12,047 nt of DNA from positions 1 to 12,047 of the forward strand of contig JAAZCH010000127.1 of NCBI GenBank assembly GCA_012513395.1, in the 5' to 3' direction. This document shows, one piece after another, positions 5,406-12,047 of the stretch. A program made the position numbers and the translations under genes. Numbering within the stretch: position 1 is the first letter of the stretch; every line of letters begins with the position of its first letter. This stretch comes from Tissierellia bacterium (GTDB taxonomy: Bacteria > Bacillota_A > Clostridia > Tissierellales > Peptoniphilaceae). Under the pieces are notes generated by a model. That model saw only the letters and a list, made by a program, of their open reading frames with translations, did not search any database and was not told the origin of the DNA.

Positions 5406-6625
5406 TTTCTGACCATACTAGCATCCCATTGTTTTTCAGAATAGGAAATTAGTAAATTTGCTGTTATGTCTCCTTCTACGTTAATTGTTGTGAAAGCCAT
5501 ATCCAATAGTCTATAGAAAGCGGATATTGGTCCCATTAAATCAAATGGTAGACCAAAAATAGACAGGAAACTAGCTCCTAAAACAATTCCTCCACCAGGG
5601 ATTCCAGGTGCAGCCATGTTTATCATAGTTGCAACGATTGCCATACCAACTAGTGTAGAAGGTTCTAGAGCCAATCCGTAAAAATCTGATACAAATACTG
5701 CTAGGCAACAGAAGGAACAAGCTCCTCCACACATATTAATGGTACATCCCAAAGGCAAGGTGAACTTTGAAATTCCCTCTGGTGCACCTAGTTCTTCGAT
5801 ACTAAGCTTTATTGTAGTAGGTAAAGTTGCTGCTGAACTTGTAGTAGACATTGTCATAAGGGCTATCTTTCCACAAGTTCTAAGTAATGGCATCAATGGT
5901 GCCTTGGTGATTAAAATTACTGGTAAAATCAAAACTAATATAAATACTACAATACACGCTAACCAACAACATAGAATATATTTTCCTAAGGCAGAGAACA
6001 CTCCTAAACCGTATTCTGCAATGGAAAATGCAATTAAACTCATTACTCCTATTGGAGATACTTCCATTACCATTCCTAAAACTTTAAACATAATTGCAGA
6101 TAGGGAATTAAGACCTCTCTTTACAGGTATGGCTTCATCTCCCACTGCTACAATTGCAACTGCTACCAAAGCGGTAAATATTATGGTTGGAAGAATATCT
6201 CCTTTTGCAAGGGATTCAAATATATTAGCAGGAAATATTTGGTTTAAAAATCCTGAAACTGTAGTATTAGCTAATTCACCTTCCCAAACAGGTTGGTTTT
6301 CAAAAACTACGCCTAAACCTGGTCTTATTGTGTAGGCAACTGCAAAACTTAAAGCAGCTGAAGCTAAAAACAAAATTACATATAAAACTACTGTCTTTAC
6401 ACCTATTCTTCTTAGAGAAGAGGCATCTTCAATGTTGATAATACCACCTGCGACTGCCACAACTAAAATAGGAATAATCATCATTTTAATCAACTTCAAG
6501 TAAATGTCTCCTAAAACTTTGATATCCAAAGAAAATTGTGGCGCAACTATTCCCAAAATTGCACCTATAACAAATCCAATGGCAACTCTTACGAATAGAT
6601 TCTCTTTTTTCATTAACCAGTTCAT
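5402..6625 (-). CDS. Dicarboxylate/amino acid:cation symporter (DAACS) family transporter, atypical
   Basis: This 407-residue membrane protein has the DAACS layout: TM1-6 scaffold, hairpin HP1 with STTSSAATLPTT (260-271), TM7 with PLGCTINMCGG (291-301), HP2 with PGIPGGG (340-346) and TM8 with LLDMAFTTINVEGD (373-386). It should import an amino acid or carboxylate with Na+ or H+. Aligned from memory to Glt(Ph), Asn297, Asn382 and Asp386 keep one Na+ site. However, the TM7 Asp is Cys299, the TM3 Thr/Ser pair is Leu85/Phe86, and the TM8 substrate arginine is Phe378. A classical aspartate/glutamate substrate is therefore doubtful and a neutral or D-amino acid is more likely (inference). Gaggtg lies 4 bases before the ATG, and the gene begins 14 bases after the DUF362 stop, so they are co-transcribed. 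Its 3' end abuts a dcyD relic. Confidence 0.9.
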   Translation of the reverse strand: MNWLMKKENLFVRVAIGFVIGAILGIVAPQFSLDIKVLGDIYLKLIKMMIIPILVVAVAGGIINIEDASSLRRIGVKTVVLYVILFLASAALSFAVAYTIRPGLGVVFENQPVWEGELANTTVSGFLNQIFPANIFESLAKGDILPTIIFTALVAVAIVAVGDEAIPVKRGLNSLSAIMFKVLGMVMEVSPIGVMSLIAFSIAEYGLGVFSALGKYILCCWLACIVVFILVLILPVILITKAPLMPLLRTCGKIALMTMSTTSSAATLPTTIKLSIEELGAPEGISKFTLPLGCTINMCGGACSFCCLAVFVSDFYGLALEPSTLVGMAIVATMINMAAPGIPGGGIVLGASFLSIFGLPFDLMGPISAFYRLLDMAFTTINVEGDITANLLISYSEKQWDASMVRK

Positions 6626-6639
6626 ATTACACCTCTTTT

Positions 6640-8481
6640 TTATAAAATTCCGCCTTCATAACCGGCGTTAGATACGATATCATCTTGCTCATTGCTATGG
6701 GAGAAAAATTCGCCTACTTTTAAAATTTTGAGTTTAGTTTGATTTTCTAAATTCTTAATACCACTTTCTAAATCTTCTATCGCGACTGTATCTCTAATTG
6801 AGTTATTGTACATCATTGGCACTGCGAACTTGGGATTTAACCAAGATATTAAAGTTATAGCATCTGATATACCCATAGTTACGTAGCCTCCAATTGGTAG
6901 AATTAGTATGTCGATATTTTCATTTTCTAGTAATTTCATATCATAACTAAGTCCCGTTTCTCCAGCAAAATAACAAATGATTCCTTCGATATTTAATAAG
7001 AAACCTATTGAATTTTTTCCTTTATTGGAGGTGTTAAGAAATTTAATCCATCCAAATTCGCAACCAATTGTACCGCCAATATTTCCTTCATTAATTCTCA
7101 AATCGTATTTTAAATTTTCGAGAGTGTCTAAACCATATACTTCACAATTAGTTTCCTTTTGAAAAGCTTCGGAACATTTCAAAACTTCTTCATCTTCTTT
7201 TGAAATTAATATGTGGGTGGGCTTAGCTGTGTTATAATCTAAGTTTTCTATAGGGTCGATAAATATTCTATAATCCTTTGTAGCTAAATTAAAGCTACCA
7301 TTTCCTAAAAAGTTTACAGTAACTCCTGTCATCTTCTTAATTATTTTTAATAACTCGGATGTAACTGGAGGACATCCTTTGCAATATGGAGCTAAGTCTT
7401 TGAATTTGTGAGTACATGCTCCCAATAAATAAGCCCTATCTCCTCTAGATTTTATTTCTTCAGAATCGATATCCTTTCCTGCAAAAATATAAATAGGCTC
7501 AGTTTCATCTGAAAATTTATCTGAATGATATCTTAAAAATTGAGTTAAAGTGGCATGACATGCACTACAAGCACTCTCATCTTCAAATACTAAAGCATCA
7601 CAACTAAGTTCCAATCTAGCTTCAGCTGGTGTTTGAAATTTATTTTTATATTTTAAATAATCTTCAGGATCTACGATTATATTTTCTTTTGTGACTCCTC
7701 TTTGTTCGGCAATTAATTTTACATGGCCTACATCTTCCAAGGGTATTTCCATTAATTGAAGAGCTATCGTGTCGCATGCAACTGGATTTTTACTAGCTAA
7801 AATAAGACCTACTTCTTTTGGTGTTCCTCCACTTGGGCCGAATCCTTCCATACCTACAATTCCGTCAATTACTGAATAGTCTGGATACATTACAGTTGTC
7901 AAATCCAAAATTCCAAAGTCCAAAGACCTTTCCTTTGCACCTTCAGGTGGCTTTTTTGTTAGTCGGTGGAGCTTATTTTTTTCCCTTCTATACATTGCAC
8001 CCTTCATATTTTTTATGCTCAAGGAAGCCCCTGTGTGCATATGGGTTTTCATTACGCCTACGGAGATTATAATATCCACATCATAAACTATAGAAGACAA
8101 TAATATGCTGTCCACCACATTTCCGTTGCTTATTTTCATATCTACCGGGCTGGAATCATTTAAATCCATGCAAATTACATTTTCTTCTTCACAAACTTTA
8201 TAAATGCCAGCAGAGCGGAGAGCTTCCATCGTGTCTATTCCAATAACAGAGCTGTCTCCTACATAAATTTTGCCTACTTCTTTTTCCTTAAGATAGTGAA
8301 TTAATCCTCGAATAACTTCAGGGTGGGTACAAAGACCAGTTTTTTCTTTTCCAATAAATCCTACATTAGGTTTTAAAAGGACAGATTTTCCCTTTAGATC
8401 TTCTTCAATAACATCGACTAGAATTTCTTTGGACAATAAGAAGGGATCGTCTCCCTTTCTAACTTTAACAAAATTGTTCAT
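6640..8481 (-). CDS. DUF362 protein fused to a degenerate metallo-beta-lactamase-like domain
   Basis: I start the gene at ATG 8479-8481, 9 bases after gaaagga, rather than at an upstream TTG, giving 613 residues. Residues about 5-285 are a DUF362 domain: LLKPNVGF near 37, KTHMHTGASLSIKNMKGA at 145-162 and IDGIVGMEGFGPSGG near 205. DUF362 proteins are of uncertain function, some being linked to iron-sulfur electron transfer. Residues about 290-375 hold Cys294, CSAC (305/308), Cys356 and CKGC (367/370), a plausible metal or Fe-S site. Residues about 387-590 follow the UlaG-type metallo-beta-lactamase pattern (VNFLGNGSF, FIDP, FAGETGL, LPIGGYVTMG, PMMYNN). The HxHxDH site is replaced by ISKEDEEV, GDT by GET and PMHY by PMMY, so this domain should not bind the usual metals. 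It is followed by the symporter in one operon. The cellular role is unknown. Confidence 0.85.
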   Translation of the reverse strand: MNNFVKVRKGDDPFLLSKEILVDVIEEDLKGKSVLLKPNVGFIGKEKTGLCTHPEVIRGLIHYLKEKEVGKIYVGDSSVIGIDTMEALRSAGIYKVCEEENVICMDLNDSSPVDMKISNGNVVDSILLSSIVYDVDIIISVGVMKTHMHTGASLSIKNMKGAMYRREKNKLHRLTKKPPEGAKERSLDFGILDLTTVMYPDYSVIDGIVGMEGFGPSGGTPKEVGLILASKNPVACDTIALQLMEIPLEDVGHVKLIAEQRGVTKENIIVDPEDYLKYKNKFQTPAEARLELSCDALVFEDESACSACHATLTQFLRYHSDKFSDETEPIYIFAGKDIDSEEIKSRGDRAYLLGACTHKFKDLAPYCKGCPPVTSELLKIIKKMTGVTVNFLGNGSFNLATKDYRIFIDPIENLDYNTAKPTHILISKEDEEVLKCSEAFQKETNCEVYGLDTLENLKYDLRINEGNIGGTIGCEFGWIKFLNTSNKGKNSIGFLLNIEGIICYFAGETGLSYDMKLLENENIDILILPIGGYVTMGISDAITLISWLNPKFAVPMMYNNSIRDTVAIEDLESGIKNLENQTKLKILKVGEFFSHSNEQDDIVSNAGYEGGIL

Positions 8482-8555
8482 AATATAATTTCCTTTCAAT
8501 GTCAAAAATTTAATAAGTACTAAAAAAATGAATATATAATTAATAATATAAAAAA

Positions 8556-8564
8556 ATTATATCA
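8556..8564 (-). promoter_or_regulatory. Extended -10 promoter for the DUF362-symporter operon
   Basis: The minus strand reads TGATATAAT here (8564 to 8556), a perfect extended -10. The -35 at a 17-base spacing (TAGAGA) is weak. The flanking DNA is very AT-rich. It sits between the dcyD terminator and the DUF362 ribosome site, so this operon is separate from dppA-dcyD. Confidence 0.55.
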
Positions 8565-8603
8565 TAAATATATGACTATCTCTATATCACTACAATATAT
8601 AAA

Positions 8604-8640
8604 CAAAAAAAGTTAGAATATAATTTAAATATTCTAACTT
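8604..8640 (-). terminator. Intrinsic terminator of dppA-dcyD
   Basis: Arms aagttagaatat (8610-8621) and atattctaactt (8629-8640) are perfectly complementary over 12 bp. The A-run at 8604-8611 becomes a U-run on the minus-strand transcript. It lies 15 bases after the dcyD stop. Confidence 0.88.
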
Positions 8641-8650
8641 GAATTTCAAT

Positions 8651-8696
8651 ATTTCTAAAATAGATCCTTAGCTGGAAATAATCCGAATATTCCGCC
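8651..8696 (-). repeat. 46-bp direct repeat, copy 2 (inside intact dcyD 3' end)
   Basis: This is the partner of 5327-5372, with 45 of 46 bases identical. Here it is the authentic 3' end and stop of the intact dcyD gene. Confidence 0.9.
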
Positions 8697-9626
8697 TGTA
8701 TGGATAAATAGTATATTTTTTGAATCTTCAAATTTGCCTTTTTTCAGTTCTTCTGAGAAACCGTACATGCATTTTCCTGTGTAGACTGGATCTAGTATTA
8801 TGCCTTCGGTACTGGCGAAGTCTCTTATAAATTCTATTTCTTCAGGTCTTGATATTGCGTAGCCTAGTCCTACATAATCGTCGTAGATTATTATATCTTC
8901 ACTGGCGTCTACTTTTTCATTTAGATATTCACTTGCTTCTTGGAAAAGTTCTTTGGTTCTATTTGTAAATGTTTCTGTGGAATCACTTACGCTGAATCCA
9001 ACAATTTTTTTATTAAGTCCTAGAATTTTATTAGCTATCAAAAGTCCGGCGTATGTTCCCGCTGAACCTACTGTACAAACTATGGTATCAAAGGTAATTC
9101 CCATTTCTTTTTCTTGGGCTGCGATTTCTTCCATAGCTTTTACATATCCAAAAGCTCCTATTCCATTGGATGCGCCTACGGGTAAAATATATCCAGGCTC
9201 TCCTTTGTCATCACATTCTTTTTTTATTTCTTCTAAAATTTCAAAAAGCTTGTTGGAAAAATCTTCACTTCCTATTAATCTAATTTCTGCACCTAAAAGT
9301 AAATCCAAAAAGTAATTTCCATCTGGTTTGTGGTCTTCGTCTGCTCTTAAAACTAATATACAGTTCAATCCTAATTTTTTTGCTGCTGCAGCTGTGGCTC
9401 TGGCGTGGTTAGATTGGATTCCGCCACATGTAATTAAAGTTTTTGCTCCTAAATCCAGTGCCTCTTGGATTGCAAACTCTAATTTACGCACTTTATTTCC
9501 AGATAGTTCTGAACCTGTTTGGTCATCTCTTTTAATGTAGATATTCTTATCAGTGTCAAAAAATCTTTCTAGTTTTTCAATTTTAGTCGGCAAATTTGCC
9601 AAATTAATGTGTTTTGGTAAGTTCAT
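8655..9626 (-). CDS. dcyD: PLP-dependent D-cysteine desulfhydrase / ACC deaminase family enzyme
   Basis: The start is ATG 9624-9626, just after AGGAGG (9631-9636); an upstream TTG would put that ribosome site inside the coding region. The 323 residues show fold-type II PLP motifs: KRDDQTG, then SGNKVRKLEF with Lys45 as the expected Schiff-base lysine, CGGIQSNHARATAAAA with Ser72-Asn73-His74 in the substrate-carboxylate loop, and TVGSAGTYAGL (about 187-194) cupping the PLP phosphate. Family members convert D-cysteine to pyruvate, sulfide and ammonia, or deaminate 1-aminocyclopropane-1-carboxylate. The D-cysteine activity is favoured because the preceding gene is a D-aminopeptidase, but motifs alone do not separate the two. 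It lies 13 bases after dppA in one operon and ends at a terminator. A deleted relic of a second copy lies 3.3 kb away. Confidence 0.88.
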   Translation of the reverse strand: MNLPKHINLANLPTKIEKLERFFDTDKNIYIKRDDQTGSELSGNKVRKLEFAIQEALDLGAKTLITCGGIQSNHARATAAAAKKLGLNCILVLRADEDHKPDGNYFLDLLLGAEIRLIGSEDFSNKLFEILEEIKKECDDKGEPGYILPVGASNGIGAFGYVKAMEEIAAQEKEMGITFDTIVCTVGSAGTYAGLLIANKILGLNKKIVGFSVSDSTETFTNRTKELFQEASEYLNEKVDASEDIIIYDDYVGLGYAISRPEEIEFIRDFASTEGIILDPVYTGKCMYGFSEELKKGKFEDSKNILFIHTGGIFGLFPAKDLF

Positions 9627-9639
9627 ACTTCCTCCTAAT

Positions 9640-10443
9640 TTAAATTGCAAAGAGCAAGAATCTTAAAATTTCAAAATAATCATCGTGTTCAAATTTTACT
9701 GTATATGGATCTAAAAGACTTGCTCCTGGATAGTAGGATTTTCTTAGGGCTTCAAAATGTCTAAAATAATGAACCACTAACTCGAAATGCTCTGGAAGCT
9801 TTACTTTATATCTGTCTAAATCTCCTGATAAAGCTTCTTCTACAAGTTTTTCTATTTCTTCTATAACCAGTTCTGGTTGCTTAGAAATTACTGCATTTCC
9901 TATGCCTCTTTTGGTTCCATAGCCTACAATATTTTCATTAAATTCCTTTGCCCTTTTAGCTATTCCTTCATCTCCACTAATAAAAACTGTGGGGATTCCT
10001 AGGTAGGCTCCAGCTGTGGCGTATATTAAAAATTCTGAACAAAGTTTTCCATTTAAAGTCATCTTTGTTACTACTCTGGAGCTGATAGTATGTGCAGTGG
10101 GATTTTTATCGCTTCCTGCTGCGTCATGGTATCCAACGAACATGAGATAATCGTAGCCTTCGTCTATTCCTCCCACCATTCCCCATGGAGTGTTGGTTAC
10201 GGAACTAATTAGTTTTGCTTTTTTTGGTAAGTAATCTATTATGACATTTCTTCCATAAGCGTGGGCGTCTTTAACTACTACTTCTGTCGCACCTGCATTG
10301 AACGCTCCTCTACAAGCAGCAGCAACTTCTTTACTCATTTGATGACATGCCCATTGATATTTATTTGTATCTTGCATTCCTGCTTCTTCAAAGGTTGAAA
10401 GACCTGCTACACCCTCGATATCTGAGCCGATAAAAATTCTCAT
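9640..10443 (-). CDS. dppA: D-aminopeptidase, peptidase family M55 (DppA-like)
   Basis: This cytoplasmic zinc aminopeptidase family cleaves peptides with N-terminal D-residues such as D-Ala-D-Ala. The N-terminus MRIFIGSDIEGVAG gives the zinc pair Asp8 and Glu10, and further expected ligands are His61 (VKDAHAYGRN), His106 (GYHDAAG) and Glu137 (LCSEFLI). His118 in TAHTISSRV and the FISGDEG at 155-161 are also family features. At 267 residues it is close to the 274 of Bacillus subtilis DppA, so it appears intact. AGGAGG lies 5 bases before the ATG. It is first in an operon with dcyD, suggesting that D-amino acids released from peptides or peptidoglycan fragments are then broken down. The family call is strong; the natural substrate is inferred. 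Confidence 0.92.
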   Translation of the reverse strand: MRIFIGSDIEGVAGLSTFEEAGMQDTNKYQWACHQMSKEVAAACRGAFNAGATEVVVKDAHAYGRNVIIDYLPKKAKLISSVTNTPWGMVGGIDEGYDYLMFVGYHDAAGSDKNPTAHTISSRVVTKMTLNGKLCSEFLIYATAGAYLGIPTVFISGDEGIAKRAKEFNENIVGYGTKRGIGNAVISKQPELVIEEIEKLVEEALSGDLDRYKVKLPEHFELVVHYFRHFEALRKSYYPGASLLDPYTVKFEHDDYFEILRFLLFAI

Positions 10444-10477
10444 TGCATCCTCCTAGTTAATTTTCTCATATTAATTA

Positions 10478-10487
10478 TTATAACATA
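10478..10487 (-). promoter_or_regulatory. Probable extended -10 promoter for dppA-dcyD
   Basis: The minus strand carries TGTTATAAT in this AT-rich stretch, again the TGnTATAAT form, with only a weak -35 (TTAAAT) 17 bases upstream. It lies about 35 bases before the dppA ATG, a sensible leader length. Confidence 0.5.
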
Positions 10488-10549
10488 GATAATTAAGTAA
10501 TTTAAATGAGAAATAATTATTGTGAAATATGATTTTTAATATTTGTTAA

Positions 10550-10578
10550 TTGATTTAATTACAAAATGAACCTATAAT
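10550..10578 (+). promoter_or_regulatory. Promoter of the DUF554 gene
   Basis: TTGATT (10550-10555) and a perfect TATAAT (10573-10578) are separated by 17 bases. The ribosome site agggagga follows at 10585-10592, with ATG at 10600, giving a very short leader. Confidence 0.65.
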
Positions 10579-10599
10579 GTTTATAGGGAGGAAGTTAAT

Positions 10600-11283
10600 A
10601 TGATTTATAATATTTTAAATGGAGGAGGCATTGTATTAGGTGCCTTAATAGGAAGAATCGCAGGACATAAAATGTCCGATGAACAGATTGATTCGATCCT
10701 TGTTATTGCAAATTTATCCCTTCTAGTAATTGGAATCCAAGGAGCTATCCAAACTGAAAATTCTATGCTTATGATGTTGAGTTTAGTATTAGGTGGAATC
10801 GCTGGAACTGCAATTGATATTGAGGATAAATTTTATAAACTAGGAGAACTTCTCCAGTCTAATTTCAAAGGAAGCGACCCAAGGTATACTAAAGGTGTCG
10901 TTCAAGTTATGATGATTCACGCCATTGGCTCCATGGCTATTATCGGGCCTGTAAATGCTGCTTTAAAAAATGACGGATCACTTTTAATATTAAAAACCGT
11001 TTTAGATTTGATAAGTTCCATGATTTTTAGTACCTCTTTTGGTTTTGGAGTTGCTATAAGTGGGATAACTACTTTTACCTATCAAAGCTTTTTCTTTTTG
11101 ATTGCAAGATTCATCTCTCCTGTCCTTACGCCAGAAGTTATAAATGAAATATCTGCTATTGGTTCACTTTTGATTGTGGCATTGAGCTTTAATCTTTTAA
11201 AAATGAAAGAGATAAAGATTTCCAATTATTTACCCGCTATTTTAGGGCCAATAGTGTATCACTTTATTCGCATGTTTATTTAA
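10600..11283 (+). CDS. DUF554 family membrane protein
   Basis: The 227 residues are almost wholly hydrophobic, with about seven or eight membrane segments (roughly 5-22, 32-50, 56-73, 99-120, 128-152, 155-172, 184-201, 208-226). The pattern fits DUF554 (YdfK/YqgA type): an N-terminal glycine-rich segment GGGIVLGALIGRIAG, VLGGIAGTAIDIEDK, the central HAIGSMAIIGPVNAAL, then LKTVLDLISSMIFSTSFGFGVAISGI and the YQ motif. The molecular function of the family is not established; a transport role is suspected. It is divergent from dppA across a 156-base spacer holding both promoters and has its own terminator, so it is probably monocistronic. Confidence 0.85.
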   Translation: MIYNILNGGGIVLGALIGRIAGHKMSDEQIDSILVIANLSLLVIGIQGAIQTENSMLMMLSLVLGGIAGTAIDIEDKFYKLGELLQSNFKGSDPRYTKGVVQVMMIHAIGSMAIIGPVNAALKNDGSLLILKTVLDLISSMIFSTSFGFGVAISGITTFTYQSFFFLIARFISPVLTPEVINEISAIGSLLIVALSFNLLKMKEIKISNYLPAILGPIVYHFIRMFI

Positions 11284-11288
11284 ACTTT

Positions 11289-11320
11289 GCCATCTACAAA
11301 ATATGTAGGTGGTATTTTTT
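11289..11320 (+). terminator. Intrinsic terminator of the DUF554 gene
   Basis: ccatctaca (11290-11298) pairs with tgtaggtgg (11304-11312), with one G-U, followed by tattttttat. It starts 6 bases after the stop codon. Confidence 0.8.
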
Positions 11321-11369
11321 ATGTAAATTAGGGTAAATCCTATATATATGATTACAAAGGGGAAAGATT

Positions 11370-12047
11370 ATGGTTAATAAAATTAAAACTCTTACAGAAA
11401 AATATAGTAACTACGCACAAAATTCTTGGATACATCTCCATGAAAATCCAGAAGTACCCTCAAAGGAATACGAGACATCTAAGTTTTTAAAAAATGAATT
11501 GAAAGATTTGGATTTGGAAATTGTGGATGTAGAAGGCACAGGATTTTTTGCAGTAATGGATACGGGCAGACCGGGAAAAACTTTAGCCCTAAGAACTGAT
11601 ATAGATGCACTTCCCATGGAAGAAGATGAGATGAACGCATCTAAAAAACGAGAATACATTTCAAAGAATAAAGGTGTGATGCACTCTTGTGGACACGATG
11701 CTCACATGGCGATACTTTTAGGTGCCATTAGGGTTTTGGTAGATTTAAAAGATGAACTTAATGGAAAAATTTTATTTCTTTTTGAAGAAGGAGAAGAAAT
11801 TGGATCAGGAATAGGTGCCATGCTTAAAGGATTAGAGCCTTATAAAATTGACGGAGTTTATGGAAATCACGTAATGAATCACATTCCTACAGGAAAATTT
11901 GTCGTAAACCCAGGCCCGACCCTTACAGGTTCTTCTGGAGTAGAAATAAAAGTAATTGGAAGAGGAGGCCACGGTGCTAGGCCAGATTTGTCCATAAATC
12001 CGTTAATGGCTGCAGTTCAAATTATTTCAAACTTAGCAACTGCTTGG
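11370..12047 (+). CDS. M20 family amidohydrolase / metallopeptidase, N-terminal part (3' end outside window)
   Basis: The gene begins at ATG 11370-11372 after aaagggga, and 226 codons are visible before the edge. It shows the di-metal M20D/amidohydrolase pattern: WIHLHENPEVPSKE near 20-33, LRTDIDALPMEE (74-85), MHSCGHDAHMAILLG with Cys107 and His109 as metal ligands, FEEGEEIGSG with the Glu142-Glu143 catalytic/ligand pair, GNHVMN with His167, and GRGGHGARPDLSINP with His201 in the dimerisation domain. Relatives hydrolyse N-acyl-amino acids, hippurate or aminobenzoyl-glutamate in the cytoplasm. The usual QPAEE is FEEGEE here, keeping the two glutamates. It has a separate start after the DUF554 terminator, but no clear promoter is visible. 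Its place beside dppA and dcyD fits peptide and modified amino-acid use. Confidence 0.92.
   Translation, partial: MVNKIKTLTEKYSNYAQNSWIHLHENPEVPSKEYETSKFLKNELKDLDLEIVDVEGTGFFAVMDTGRPGKTLALRTDIDALPMEEDEMNASKKREYISKNKGVMHSCGHDAHMAILLGAIRVLVDLKDELNGKILFLFEEGEEIGSGIGAMLKGLEPYKIDGVYGNHVMNHIPTGKFVVNPGPTLTGSSGVEIKVIGRGGHGARPDLSINPLMAAVQIISNLATAW

Noticed and set aside
5739..6335. A 198-codon plus-strand frame
   Set aside because: It lies wholly antisense to the symporter, has no ribosome site and its peptide has no domain pattern; it is a shadow of the real gene.
8482..8505. TTG start giving an 8-residue longer DUF362 protein
   Set aside because: The gaagga-type ribosome site (8491-8497) would be inside the coding region, and the ATG at 8481 is at a 9-base spacing from it.
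9627..9650. TTG start for dcyD overlapping dppA
   Set aside because: AGGAGG at 9631-9636 directly precedes the ATG at 9626; the longer form would translate the ribosome site.
11321..11369. Possible promoter for the M20 gene (tatatatatg)
   Set aside because: No -35 at a suitable spacing and the -10 match is common in such AT-rich DNA.

Overview
The window looks like chromosomal DNA from a low-GC, strictly anaerobic Gram-positive bacterium, most likely a clostridia/Tissierellia relative such as the Peptoniphilaceae. This rests on the AT-rich codon use, strong AGGAGG ribosome sites, U-rich intrinsic terminators, an oxygen-sensitive class III ribonucleotide reductase and many amino-acid/peptide scavenging genes. 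The exact genus cannot be read from the sequence. No rRNA, tRNA, CRISPR array, insertion sequence or integrase is visible.

Left part (1-3903, mostly + strand): the 3' end of hemL (glutamate-1-semialdehyde aminomutase) ends at a strong bidirectional terminator. Opposite it lies a 64-codon small membrane-protein frame that has an ideal Shine-Dalgarno but no normal start codon. Then comes an unusually rich control region for nrdDG (anaerobic ribonucleotide reductase and its activase). A -35/-10 promoter carries two NrdR-like boxes exactly 32 bp apart. A cobalamin riboswitch follows, with a hairpin that captures the nrdD ribosome site. nrdD and nrdG overlap by 8 bases and end at a terminator. The implied logic is dNTP sensing by NrdR at initiation and B12 sensing in the leader, as expected if the cell also owns a B12-dependent class II reductase elsewhere. 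HemL next door supplies 5-aminolevulinate, the precursor of B12.

Middle (3904-5321, + strand): a two-gene unit encodes a lipoprotein with an SH3-like C-terminus and a 130-residue membrane-anchored protein, neither of known function. A perfect-armed palindrome and an extended -10 promoter precede it.

Right part (5327-10443, - strand): two transcription units. dppA-dcyD encode a zinc D-aminopeptidase and a PLP-dependent D-cysteine desulfhydrase-type enzyme. After a terminator, a second promoter drives a DUF362 protein fused to a metallo-beta-lactamase-like domain that has lost its metal ligands, and a glutamate/aspartate-type (DAACS) symporter with altered Na+ and substrate residues. Just after the symporter is a 25-codon remnant of a second dcyD. 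It carries an exact in-frame 108-bp deletion relative to the intact gene, and its last 46 bp are almost identical to the intact copy 3324 bp away. The region looks like a D-amino acid/peptide utilisation locus that has undergone duplication and decay.

Right end (10550-12047, + strand): a DUF554 membrane protein with its own promoter and terminator, then the N-terminal 226 residues of an M20 amidohydrolase running off the window.
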